Position numbers and translations under genes: made by a program. A stretch of 64,000 bases of DNA from UBA1924 sp963976625 (GTDB taxonomy: Bacteria > Planctomycetota > Phycisphaerae > Phycisphaerales > UBA1924): assembly GCA_963976625.1 (NCBI GenBank), contig CAXBLA010000009.1, positions 46,134-110,133 of the forward strand, given 5' to 3'. Of the stretch, positions 1-8,359 are shown one piece after another. The first letter of the stretch is position 1. Each line of letters starts with the position of its first letter. The notes beneath the pieces are model-generated. The model was not told where the DNA came from and made no database searches. It was given only the letters and a program-made list of their open reading frames with translations.

Positions 1-8
1 TACGGTGC

Positions 9-24
9 GTTAGTATATACTAAC
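9..24. promoter_or_regulatory. Perfect 16-bp palindrome, candidate operator
   Basis: GTTAGTATATACTAAC is its own reverse complement. It contains a TATACT -10-like hexamer at 16-21 and lies 31 bases before the ATG of the first ORF. A repressor bound here would cover the -10 element. The upstream -35 is at or beyond the window edge, so the promoter cannot be checked fully. Confidence 0.5.
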
Positions 25-55
25 CACTCTCCCAATCCACATAAAGGCCAACACC

Positions 56-418
56 ATGACCACAGCAGAAGAACCACTGAACGATGCCCTGAAACACTGG
101 AACAAGAAACTCCCGAGAAACGAATCTCCTGACTTGTATTCAGAATCGGTTAACGAGGATCTCATGGTGTTTGATCAAGACGGTTGGACTCAGACAAACA
201 TAGGTCGAAAATATAAACTGTCCAAGATCGATCAATACAAAATTATGATCCACGCTGCGATTGCTAGATACTTCGATAGCAATCGTGATTTTTGTATCAA
301 CAGATCGCATGCACAATCCATGTATGAAAACCTACGGTGCAACCCGTGGGGAACTTCCTTTTCCGAAATATGTGACGAGGTTGCGAAGGACTTCGATCTC
401 GATCTTGTAAAGATTTAG
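56..418 (+). CDS. Hypothetical protein, AT-rich orphan
   Basis: 120 aa protein of unrecognised family. It is hydrophilic, with no signal peptide or membrane segment and no motif I can name. Its middle (about residues 40-80) could be helical and is rich in Lys, Ile and Tyr. Base composition is clearly more AT-rich than the neighbouring genes, and codons such as AAA, TTT and AGA are common, which suggests recent acquisition or a small accessory gene. It runs toward the leftward serine hydrolase with only 14 bases between the stops. A perfect palindrome sits over its probable promoter. Function unknown. Confidence 0.6.
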   Translation: MTTAEEPLNDALKHWNKKLPRNESPDLYSESVNEDLMVFDQDGWTQTNIGRKYKLSKIDQYKIMIHAAIARYFDSNRDFCINRSHAQSMYENLRCNPWGTSFSEICDEVAKDFDLDLVKI

Positions 419-432
419 ATTTGAGTGTTCCC

Positions 433-1926
433 TTACTCCTGCCGCTCGCACTTCATCTCCATCCCGTTCTGGAACAGTGTCAGGCTCGTCGCGTTGCCTT
501 CTTCGGGGAGCTCGAAGCCGATCTGTGCGTCCACGATTTTGATGCGGAAGCGGTCTTTGGTCTCGCCCTCGGTGACCCTGAGCACTTCGAGTGGCTGCTG
601 GCCGGTGAGTTGGACGAACAGACGCCCGCGGGTGCTGCTCACGGTCATGTCGAAGCCGAGTTGTGAGTGGTAGACGCCCTCGATCCGTGCGAGGTACTGG
701 GCATCGAGCCGCTCGGGGGCTTCGAGGGCCAGGGGCTCGGGGTCCATCCCGAGCACGGCTTGGATGATCTGCTCGCCGATGGAGGTGGTCTCGAAGCCCG
801 CGCCGTTGGCGAGCATGACCACGGCCGTGTTGTTCTGCTGATTGACCGCCATATACGACGAGAACCCGCCGGTCATGCCGTTGTGCCAGAAGGTTTGCCC
901 ATCGCGGGCGATGAACCAGCCGTGGCAGACTTGGCCGCCGAGCCCGTCGCCGGTGCCCAGATCGAAGAGTGATTCTTGCGACATCGCGATGGATTGGTAG
1001 ATGCCGTCGCCTTTGTCGTCGCTGGTTTCTTTGCCGGTTTCTTCGCCGGCTTCAAGGCCCGCGATCGCGAAGTCGAGCAGCCCGGGCGCGGTGGTGACCC
1101 ACATGCCGGCTGGATCGATCGGGCCGGTCTTGCCCCAGGCTTTGGTCGGACGGCCGCCGACCGTGGCCGGTGCGAAACGGGTCTTCTGTTCATCGTTGAG
1201 TTCGATCGTGAAATCTTCGAGCCCGAGGGGCAAGAGCACGCGCTCCTTGACGAGGGATTCGTACTCGCCGTGGGCGTTCTCGGCAATCAATGTGCCCAGC
1301 AGCCCCACGGCCATGTTTGAATACTCAAAGCTCGTCCCAGGCTTGGCCTTGGGCTCCATTTTGCTTGCGGCTTCGAAGAGCATGGCTTGGGTGTAGCCCC
1401 AGAACGGATTCTCGCCATCGGTCGGGGCGAGATTGGCGGGCGCGGTGCCCCAGCCGGAGGTGTGCGTGGTCAAATGCCAGAGGCGGATGTCCTCGCCGTC
1501 CTTGCTCTTGGTCTTGTAGCCATCGGGCAGCAGGTCGTTGACGAGTGTGTCGCGGGTGAGTTCTTCGCGCCGGATCGCGTCGGCGAAGAGCACGCCGGTG
1601 ATGACCTTAGAGATTGAGCCGATCTCGTAGAGTGTGTACTCAGTAGGTGCTTGGTCGAGCTCGTAGTTGAGCGAGCCCATGGGATAGTAGCTCGCATGGC
1701 CATCTTTATAGATCCCGACCATCGCTCCGGGGAAGACCTCGGCCTTGATCCCGGGCGCTACCAGACGGGCGACCATGGGGGCATAATCGATCGCCGCTTC
1801 TGGAGCCTGATTTGGAGCATGTTCTGGAGCTTGCTCGGGCGAATCAACAGGCTCGGCTGCAATCGCAATCGGGGAGAGCAGGGCGGAAGCAAACAGGACG
1901 GCGGCGTGTGTGCGGTGTGAGTTCAT
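433..1926 (-). CDS. Secreted serine hydrolase, beta-lactamase / penicillin-binding-protein-like (class C fold)
   Basis: About 497 aa. The ATG at 1926 is chosen because it directly begins a signal peptide (MNSHRTHAAVLFASALLS...), whereas an ATG 12 codons upstream adds an unlikely leader. After a Pro/Gln/Ala-rich linker the protein shows the class C serine hydrolase elements: SxxK (GSISK, nucleophile Ser104 and Lys107), a YxN-like EYSN, and the third-motif HNG of HNGMTGG. A C-terminal lipocalin-like beta region follows (about 420-497). Such proteins are periplasmic D-Ala peptidases, esterases or beta-lactamase relatives. Substrate cannot be told from sequence, and true beta-lactamase activity is not implied. 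Confidence 0.85.
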   Translation of the reverse strand: MNSHRTHAAVLFASALLSPIAIAAEPVDSPEQAPEHAPNQAPEAAIDYAPMVARLVAPGIKAEVFPGAMVGIYKDGHASYYPMGSLNYELDQAPTEYTLYEIGSISKVITGVLFADAIRREELTRDTLVNDLLPDGYKTKSKDGEDIRLWHLTTHTSGWGTAPANLAPTDGENPFWGYTQAMLFEAASKMEPKAKPGTSFEYSNMAVGLLGTLIAENAHGEYESLVKERVLLPLGLEDFTIELNDEQKTRFAPATVGGRPTKAWGKTGPIDPAGMWVTTAPGLLDFAIAGLEAGEETGKETSDDKGDGIYQSIAMSQESLFDLGTGDGLGGQVCHGWFIARDGQTFWHNGMTGGFSSYMAVNQQNNTAVVMLANGAGFETTSIGEQIIQAVLGMDPEPLALEAPERLDAQYLARIEGVYHSQLGFDMTVSSTRGRLFVQLTGQQPLEVLRVTEGETKDRFRIKIVDAQIGFELPEEGNATSLTLFQNGMEMKCERQE

Positions 1927-1978
1927 ACCCCATTGTACCGAAAACGCCCCGTTGAGTTTCATTGGCTCAGGTCATTCG

Positions 1979-2662
1979 TTATGGGGACTCGTCTTGTTCG
2001 GAGGACTGTTCAGGGATCTGCTCCGCCAGGATGAGGTTGAGCTCTGACAAGCTGATGCTATCGGTCGATCCATCGGCATAGCCAACGACGACCCAGTCTT
2101 CGTAGTGTTCCGGGTCTTCGTAGACCACCAGCTGCGAAGCGGTGGACGCGTAGCCCTCGGGGAGATAGATATAGATCACGCCGTCGCCGTCGACATCGCC
2201 GACTCTGGAGGTGAGGCTCTCTTCGAATACAAAGCCGCCGTCGATGAGTTGGCCTTCCCAGCCGTTTTGTGCTGGGTATGCGCCATTGTTGGCGAGCGCG
2301 TAGCCTTCGAGCCCGGTGAGGATCTCTCGGATACTCGCTTGGCTGTGGAACTGGTTTGCCCGGTTCTTCGCGGTTGCGAACGCCGGCAAGAAGATCGGTA
2401 AGAAAAGACCGGCGGATAAACATGTACCCAGGATGCCGACGCCGCCGAGTGAGGTCCCCGCGATCGCCAAGCCCTGCCCGCGCTTCGCCCCATCGCGCCC
2501 GGTCGTCGTGATGGCGATGATCCCCAACACCAACGGCACGATCGCCAGCGGGCCCAGGCACAAGAACACAATGCCCAGCACCAACGAGGTCACCGCCATC
2601 CCCGAGAGCGGACGATCATCCGGACCGGGGCGTTGATTCGTGTACATCGGCTGCTCGTTCAT
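1979..2662 (-). CDS. DUF4190-type membrane protein with periplasmic pilin-like tail
   Basis: 227 aa. Residues 20-95 form hydrophobic segments typical of DUF4190 (SLVLGIV..., then LAIAGTSLGGVGILG). Residues about 100-215 are a soluble domain with a helix followed by YALANNGAYPAQNGW and a short strand-rich region ending in a DG motif, reminiscent of type II pseudopilin or DUF1559-like modules of planctomycetes. The same soluble region recurs in the next leftward gene, so the two are probably paralogues. No catalytic residues are visible. Function unknown. Confidence 0.7.
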   Translation of the reverse strand: MNEQPMYTNQRPGPDDRPLSGMAVTSLVLGIVFLCLGPLAIVPLVLGIIAITTTGRDGAKRGQGLAIAGTSLGGVGILGTCLSAGLFLPIFLPAFATAKNRANQFHSQASIREILTGLEGYALANNGAYPAQNGWEGQLIDGGFVFEESLTSRVGDVDGDGVIYIYLPEGYASTASQLVVYEDPEHYEDWVVVGYADGSTDSISLSELNLILAEQIPEQSSEQDESP

Positions 2663-2750
2663 GGCTCATGCTCTCCTGCTGCACAACACGCTCATTGTGC
2701 GAGCAGAGTATAGCATCGAACGGACTCAAACTTAGATTGCATGGCGCACG

Positions 2751-3269
2751 CTAGGGCTGTGGGTTTTGGGTAAACTGAGCCGCGAGCATCTGCTCGAACA
2801 CCTCGTGATCGACCATCTCTACACGCCCATCCATAAACGCTACGAGCACACCCTTTGGGTCGTGCTTTGGGTTCTCGTAGAGCATCAACTCTATTGGATC
2901 CATTGAGTTGCCTCGATTAGCCGCCAAAAAATAGGAGGCTTCTTTGCCGTCGCTGAGCGGGGAAATGATTATGCCTGCTTCGACCAGACCGGTGGAGACG
3001 AGCACATCTTGCCATTCGTTTTGATCGGGGAAGTTGTCGCGGTGATTCTCCGCGTAGATCAAGAGCCCCTGGCTGAGGCTCCGCAGCTGTGTTGTTCGAC
3101 GATCAAACTGGTAGTGCCGGTGTGGATGACGCGTAATCGTCGGCAAGAACGGCAAGGCCGCCACGGTGACTCCGAGCGCGATCATCACAAAGACCGCGAA
3201 CCGTTGAATCGCTGTGGGCGTTTGCTTTGCTCTCGGTGGTTGTTCTGCTTGCATCGCGCCCCCTGACAC
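2751..3269 (-). CDS. Membrane-anchored hypothetical protein, pilin-like soluble domain
   Basis: 172 aa with one N-terminal membrane segment (about residues 22-42) and a periplasmic domain. The stretch around YAENHRDNFPDQNEWQDVL, then LMLYENPKHDP and FMDGRVEMVD, parallels the soluble part of the protein encoded at 1979-2662 (YALANNGAYPAQNGW, LVVYEDPEHYE, YADGSTDS), so this looks like a tandem duplication with loss of the DUF4190 part. The gap between the genes is 88 bases with no terminator seen. Function unknown. Confidence 0.65.
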   Translation of the reverse strand: MSGGAMQAEQPPRAKQTPTAIQRFAVFVMIALGVTVAALPFLPTITRHPHRHYQFDRRTTQLRSLSQGLLIYAENHRDNFPDQNEWQDVLVSTGLVEAGIIISPLSDGKEASYFLAANRGNSMDPIELMLYENPKHDPKGVLVAFMDGRVEMVDHEVFEQMLAAQFTQNPQP

Positions 3270-3303
3270 ACTGCCATACGCTTAAGCAGTGATCGCTGTT
3301 CCC

Positions 3304-5127
3304 TCACCCCTCATCGAGCACGGCGTTGTAGCGGGCCATCACTTTGGCCCGGGTCACCAGCGCCAGGGGCTTGGTGCCGGTGAAGCCGTCGACGAGTACG
3401 AGACTCGATATCTCGTGGCGAGCGAACTTTTCCATCACGGTGTCGAGGTGCTCGTCGGGCTTGATGATCGGCAGATCGTCGCGCATCAGCTCGGCGACGA
3501 GCAGCAAGGGGATGGCCTCGCGATCGATCAGGGCGGTGCGCATGTCGGTGCCGGTGACCATGCCGATGTACTTGCCGTCGCTATCGACGACCGGGAAGTC
3601 GGGCACATTGTGGTGGGCGTGCAGGGTGATGAGTTTGCTCAGTGGATCAGACGCGTACACGGGCTCGGGCGGGAGGGCCGCGTAATCAACACTCGAGACG
3701 GGCACATGGCGGAGCAGCGACATGTCTCGGCTGGTGCCGATGCGGACGCCGGCGCGTCGGAGCTTGGCGGTGTAGATCGAATCGGGCATGAGCTTGCGGG
3801 TCATCGCGGTGGACACGATGGCCGCGAGCATGATGGGGGCGAGCACATGGGGCTCGCGGGTGATCTCGAACAAGATCAGGATCGCGGTCATGGGCGCGAA
3901 GGTGGTGCCCGCGATGACGGCCGCCATCCCGACGAGGGCGTACGAAGCGGGCGATGAGCCGTCGGCGATGAGTCCGAGTTTCTCGAGCAGGATCCCGAAC
4001 ACTCCGCCGATGGCGGCTCCGGTGAAGAGCCCGGGCGCGAACACGCCCCCGCTGCCGCCCGATGCGAGCGTGAAGGTCGTCGCGAGAATCTTAGCGACGA
4101 CCAGAATCAGCAGCACACCCATCGCGCCCCACAGAATACTCGCGTCGGTGTAGCTCACCGGATCGAGCAGGTGCCCGATGACGGCGTAGCCGTTGCCGAA
4201 GAAGGCTGGGATCGATTCGTGACCATCACCAAGGATCGATCGCCCGGACATGTTCCCGAAGGCCCACATGCCCGCGAGCCCGAGGAGCCCGAGCATCAGC
4301 GCGCCGATCACGGGCTTGAGCACCGGGTGCACGCGGAGCTTGTCGAACGCGTCCTCGCCGCGTTCGAGCACCATGGTGAAGCTCCACGCCCCGAAGGCGC
4401 ACAGCACACCCAAGACAATATAACTGGGCAGCTCGAACACACTGAACACATAGGTGGGCAGCTCGGTGGCGAAGATCGCGTTGTTCTCGCCGAGGATCAC
4501 CTGGGTCATCGCCGTGGCGAACACCGACGCGATGACGATGGGCGTAAAGGTCTTGAGCGAAAAATCACGCAGCAGGATCTCGAGCGCAAAGAACACACCC
4601 GCGATGGGCGCGTTAAAAATACTCGAAATACCCGCGGCTGCCCCGCACCCGACAAGCGTGCCGATGTGCTGGCGAGGCACACCGATCTTGTTGGCGATCA
4701 CCGAACCAGTGACGGCCCCGATCTGCACAATCGGTCCTTCGGCCCCCCCCGACCCGCCGGTGCCCACGGTGCAGATGCTGGCGATGACCTTGACAAGCCC
4801 GATCCGCGCGGGGATCTTGCCGCCCTTGCGCACAATCGCGTCGAGCACCTGAGGCACCCCGTGCCCGCCGGCCTCTCTGGCAAAGCGATAGACCAGCAAC
4901 CCCGTCAACAACGCGCCCGCCATCGGGATCAGCGGCAGCGTCCACCACGCCCACTCGCCCTGCAGGTGCCCGGTCCAGTGCTCGACCCGCAGCAGGCCCT
5001 TGGCAAAGAGCACCGCGCCGATGGCCGTGATCGCGCCGATGATCGCGCCGAGCACATTGAGCCAGCCGTCCGGGTGGTCATGCACCCACGCGCCGATCTT
5101 TCGCAGGATGTCCTTGGAACTGAGCAT
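3304..5127 (-). CDS. ClC-family chloride channel/transporter with CBS pair
   Basis: About 607 aa from the ATG at 5127; an in-frame ATG at 5175 would add 16 residues that do not resemble the family. The ClC signatures appear in order: GHGVP (usual GSGIP), GGAEGP with the gating Glu, a ten-plus-helix membrane core, and GGSGGVFAPGLFTGA. Residues from about 460 form two CBS domains (VPDFPVVDSDGKYIGMVTG and EISSLVLVD), a cytoplasmic regulatory module binding adenylates in relatives. Aligned by eye with E. coli ClcA, the proton glutamate (E203) is Ile here (FALEILLRDF), as in channel-type rather than exchanger-type ClCs. Transport mode is therefore uncertain. Confidence 0.9.
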   Translation of the reverse strand: MLSSKDILRKIGAWVHDHPDGWLNVLGAIIGAITAIGAVLFAKGLLRVEHWTGHLQGEWAWWTLPLIPMAGALLTGLLVYRFAREAGGHGVPQVLDAIVRKGGKIPARIGLVKVIASICTVGTGGSGGAEGPIVQIGAVTGSVIANKIGVPRQHIGTLVGCGAAAGISSIFNAPIAGVFFALEILLRDFSLKTFTPIVIASVFATAMTQVILGENNAIFATELPTYVFSVFELPSYIVLGVLCAFGAWSFTMVLERGEDAFDKLRVHPVLKPVIGALMLGLLGLAGMWAFGNMSGRSILGDGHESIPAFFGNGYAVIGHLLDPVSYTDASILWGAMGVLLILVVAKILATTFTLASGGSGGVFAPGLFTGAAIGGVFGILLEKLGLIADGSSPASYALVGMAAVIAGTTFAPMTAILILFEITREPHVLAPIMLAAIVSTAMTRKLMPDSIYTAKLRRAGVRIGTSRDMSLLRHVPVSSVDYAALPPEPVYASDPLSKLITLHAHHNVPDFPVVDSDGKYIGMVTGTDMRTALIDREAIPLLLVAELMRDDLPIIKPDEHLDTVMEKFARHEISSLVLVDGFTGTKPLALVTRAKVMARYNAVLDEG

Positions 5128-5209
5128 CTTCGGGGTCCGTGATAAGAGAGCGACGGTCAGGATCGATCGTCTCAATCATCATAGCCGGGCACCGGTGCGC
5201 CGCGAACAT

Positions 5210-8059
5210 TTAAGCCGGTGTGCGAGGGTCTTCGAGCAAGACGAGTTCCTCGACCTTGGGCGCTTCAGCCACCGGCTTGCCCTTGGCGTCGGTCAGCGGA
5301 GTCCCGTCCATCCGGGTGATGGTGATCACCGGGTGGGCCTTCTCGTGGGCTTCGAGCTTGGATTTGAGATCGGACTTGATGTCCTCCTCGAGCCCGGCCC
5401 ACTTGCCGCGACCTCGGCACTTGGGGAATCGGCTGCACCCAAGCCACGGGCCGCGAACACCATTGCGGAGATTGAGCGGGCTCTCGCAGTTGGGACAAGG
5501 CAGCTCGGTTTCCAACGGCGGCACACTCGGTGCGTTCACGAAGCCCTTCTTGTCGATGTTGAGGATCAACCCATCATCGTTCGTCTCACCCTCTTCGAGC
5601 GGCGTTGTCAAGAACGGCCCGAACCGACCCGTCTTGCGGATCATCGGGCGCCCGGTCTTGGGACATTTCACATCCACGAACTCGGCCATCTGCGGGCGAC
5701 CTTCGCGATCGCACGGGCAGGCGTAGTTGCAATCGGGGTAGGTCGAGCAGCTCAGGAAGCGGCCGTTCTTGCCGAAGCGGTACACCAGCGACGAATCGCA
5801 CTTCTCACAGCGGTACTCCTCGGGCGCCGGCTTGATCTCGGCCTTGGCGTGGGTCATCTCTTCGTGGGCGCGTTCGAGGCTCTCGGAGAAGCGCCCGTAG
5901 AACGCTTCGAGCATGTCGATCCAGTCGAGGTGCTCTTCTTCGATCTTGTCGAGCTCTTCTTCGAGCTGGCGGGTGTAGCTCAGGTCCATCAGCCTCGGGA
6001 AGCCCTCGACGAGCTTGTCGGTGACGACCTCGCCCAGGTCCGTCGAGTAGAACGCACGCTGGATCTGCTCGACATATTTGCGGTCTTGGATGGTCTGGAT
6101 GATGCTCGCGTAGGTCGACGGGCGACCGATGCCCTCGGATTCGAGCGTCTTGATCAGGCTCGCTTCCGAGAACCGCCCCGGAGGCGCGGTGAATTTTTGG
6201 TTGACCTGGAAGTCGAACGGGTAGACCGGCTGCTGCTCTTCGAGCTTGGGCAGGTTGAGTTCGTCGCCCGAGGTCGGCACGCCCGAAACACGGAAGTGGC
6301 CATCGAAGGCCAGCGTGCGCCCGGTTGCCCGGAACAGTGCCTTGTTCGCTTCGCCGCCGCGGATCATGACGGCGGTCGCGTCCCACTCCGCCGGGACCAT
6401 CTGGCAGGCGACGAACCGCTCCCAGATGAGCTTGTAGAGCTTGTACTGGTCGGGCTTGAGCGATTTGGCGATGGCATCGGGGTGGCGAGAGACATCGGTC
6501 GGGCGGATCGCCTCGTGCGCCGCCTGTGCATCTTTGTTGGTGGACTTGAAGAAGTTGGGTTTCTCGGGGAGGTACTTGTCGCCGTAGGTTGAGCCGATGT
6601 GATGGCGGACGGCACTGAGCGCCTCGCCGTCGATGTGCGTCGAGTCGGTACGCATGTAGGTGATCAGACCCACGGGGCCTTCACCGGGGATGTTCACGCC
6701 TTCGTACAAACCCTGAGCCGCCCGCATGGTGCGCTGGGCACCGAAGCCGATCCGCGAGGAGGCGGACTGCTGGAGCGTCGAGGTGATGAACGGGCCGGGC
6801 GCACGCGACTTGGTGCGTTTGGTTTCGATGGATTCGATGCTGTAGTCAGAACCGTCGCCGACCACACCAGTAATGCTGCGTTTCCACATCGCCGGGCCGC
6901 GCCCGCGATCGTCCTGGGTGACCTGGGTGTCGATCTGCGCGAGCCCGCAGGACTCGGCGATCTTGGCGACCTGCGATCCGAGATCATGGGCGGACGCTTT
7001 GTCGAAAGCTGCTGCCACGGCCGCTATTCGCTCGGTGACGGTGTCCTCGTTGAGGACCTCGGGCACGGGCACGATCTCGGCGCTGGTGATCTTGGGATCG
7101 AACTTCTGGCCGTCGTATTCGACGAGCTCGGCCCGGATCGTGTTGTTGCGCGCCAGCCACGCATTCTGTGATTTGACCGTGCGCCCCTTACCCTTCTCGT
7201 CGCGTTCTTCGAGGTACGCCCGCCACTCGGGCCCGAGCGATTGGGCCTTGGCGCTGTCGATGGCGAAGTAGCCCTGGATCGACCAGTACTCATCGGGGAT
7301 GAACGCCCGGATGATCCGCTCGCGCTCGACGATGATCCGCACCGCAACGGACTGGACACGCCCGGCGCTGAGCCCGCGGGCGACCTTCTTCCAAAGCAGC
7401 GGCGAAACCTGATACCCAACGATGCGATCGAGGATTCGGCGCGCCTGCTGCGCGTTGACGCGCTCTTCATCGATGGCTTGTGGATGATCGAAGGCCTTGT
7501 CGATCTCCTTCTTCGTGATCGCGGTAAAGATCACGCGCTTGGCGTCTTTCGATTCGATCTTGAGTTCTTGGGCGAGGTGCCAAGCGATCGCTTCCCCCTC
7601 GCGGTCGAGGTCGGTCGCGAACCATACGGTGCCCCCACTGGAAGTCGCGTCCTTGGCCGCGTTTTTCAGGTCCTTCATGACCTGCTCTTTGCCCTTGAGG
7701 ATCTCGTAGCTGGGCTGGAACCGCTTGTCGATCTTCACGCCCGGCACCGGGTCCTTGACGCCCTTGGGGTTCTTGGATGGCAGATCTCGTACATGGCCCA
7801 CCGAAGCGAGCACGATGTAGTCGTTGCCCAGATGCTTGTTGATGGTCTTGGCCTTGGCCGGGGATTCCACGATCACCAGCGACTTGCCCGCGGCGTCGCC
7901 CTTCTTGTAGTTGGACCCGAAGGACTTGCGCCCCTTGGTGGCGGCTGCCTTCTTTGTAGTCTTCTTTGCCGCCTTCTTGGTGGTCTTTTTGGTTGTTTTC
8001 TTCGTTGTCTTTTTGGCGACCTTCTTCGTCGTCTTCTTGGTGGTGGTCTTCTTGGCCAT
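5210..8059 (-). CDS. topA: DNA topoisomerase I (type IA) with N-terminal Lys/Thr-rich extension
   Basis: About 949 aa; relaxes negative supercoils by a transient 5'-phosphotyrosine. The ATG at 8059 is chosen over one 35 codons upstream because it follows a GAGAG-type ribosome site and directly begins the Lys/Thr-rich tail. Residues 1-45 are imperfect repeats of AKKTTKK. The Toprim domain starts near residue 58 (SLVIVESPAKAKTI) with the metal-binding DxDxE at D150/D152/E154. The catalytic tyrosine is Y468 in GLITYMRTDS. The C-terminus holds topoisomerase zinc ribbons with CxxC pairs (CEKC, CPNC) and one degenerate ribbon that has lost cysteines. The basic repeat is at the N-terminus, whereas similar tails in actinobacterial TopA are C-terminal. 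Confidence 0.97.
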   Translation of the reverse strand: MAKKTTTKKTTKKVAKKTTKKTTKKTTKKAAKKTTKKAAATKGRKSFGSNYKKGDAAGKSLVIVESPAKAKTINKHLGNDYIVLASVGHVRDLPSKNPKGVKDPVPGVKIDKRFQPSYEILKGKEQVMKDLKNAAKDATSSGGTVWFATDLDREGEAIAWHLAQELKIESKDAKRVIFTAITKKEIDKAFDHPQAIDEERVNAQQARRILDRIVGYQVSPLLWKKVARGLSAGRVQSVAVRIIVERERIIRAFIPDEYWSIQGYFAIDSAKAQSLGPEWRAYLEERDEKGKGRTVKSQNAWLARNNTIRAELVEYDGQKFDPKITSAEIVPVPEVLNEDTVTERIAAVAAAFDKASAHDLGSQVAKIAESCGLAQIDTQVTQDDRGRGPAMWKRSITGVVGDGSDYSIESIETKRTKSRAPGPFITSTLQQSASSRIGFGAQRTMRAAQGLYEGVNIPGEGPVGLITYMRTDSTHIDGEALSAVRHHIGSTYGDKYLPEKPNFFKSTNKDAQAAHEAIRPTDVSRHPDAIAKSLKPDQYKLYKLIWERFVACQMVPAEWDATAVMIRGGEANKALFRATGRTLAFDGHFRVSGVPTSGDELNLPKLEEQQPVYPFDFQVNQKFTAPPGRFSEASLIKTLESEGIGRPSTYASIIQTIQDRKYVEQIQRAFYSTDLGEVVTDKLVEGFPRLMDLSYTRQLEEELDKIEEEHLDWIDMLEAFYGRFSESLERAHEEMTHAKAEIKPAPEEYRCEKCDSSLVYRFGKNGRFLSCSTYPDCNYACPCDREGRPQMAEFVDVKCPKTGRPMIRKTGRFGPFLTTPLEEGETNDDGLILNIDKKGFVNAPSVPPLETELPCPNCESPLNLRNGVRGPWLGCSRFPKCRGRGKWAGLEEDIKSDLKSKLEAHEKAHPVITITRMDGTPLTDAKGKPVAEAPKVEELVLLEDPRTPA
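7930..8056 (-). repeat. Degenerate coding repeat (AKKTTKK units) at the 5' end of topA
   Basis: On the minus strand short AAG/ACC-rich units repeat imperfectly, encoding alternating Lys-Lys, Thr-Thr and Ala. The purine/pyrimidine asymmetry and short repeat length make it prone to copy-number change by slippage. Confidence 0.7.
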
Positions 8060-8307
8060 ATGTTCGATTCTCTCAGGGTGTGGGTGCTGGAACATGCGGG
8101 TTGGATGGTGTGACTGGTCGCTTCTATCCTTTATAAGGGCCACCGGGAAGAGGGCCTCATGCAAGACTTCGGGCTTTGAGCGAACGCGCCAAAAGCCAAA
8201 TAGTCAAGTTCAGGAGCGGATTCTGGACCCAAACAGCGTTCAGGGGCATAAATCTTGGTCAATTTGATCTGAATCTCCTGTTCTGACCAGCCTTGGGTAG
8301 GAATCCA

Positions 8308-8347
8308 TACTATTGTAGCTACGGCTACATGTAGCACAAACTACAAT
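8308..8347 (+). promoter_or_regulatory. Candidate MntR-box-like operator and -10 before the metal ABC operon
   Basis: In the 300-base gap between topA and the operon, the inverted repeat TGTAGC-TACG-GCTACA (8314-8329) has the core TAGC-N4-GCTA. From memory, E. coli MntR boxes have the same core and spacing (AACATAGCAAAGGCTATGTT). It overlaps a palindrome CTACATGTAG (8325-8334) and lies inside a wider ATTGTAG...CTACAAT pair (8312-8318, 8341-8347). A -10-like TACTAT sits at 8308-8313; no good -35 is seen. The GGAGG Shine-Dalgarno follows at about 8350. I see nothing else specific in the rest of the 8060-8359 gap. Confidence 0.5.
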
Positions 8348-8359
8348 TCAGGAGGCCCC

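Noticed and set aside
4171..5142. 323-codon rightward open frame
   Set aside because: Antisense to the ClC gene, whose motifs are unambiguous; composition is the typical His/Arg/Glu shadow of a GC-rich gene.
5000..6592. 530-codon rightward open frame
   Set aside because: Antisense to topA; no ribosome site and no domain.
8131..8337. 68-codon leftward ORF in the topA-metal operon gap
   Set aside because: No ribosome site, and it covers the inverted repeats that better explain the conservation expected there.
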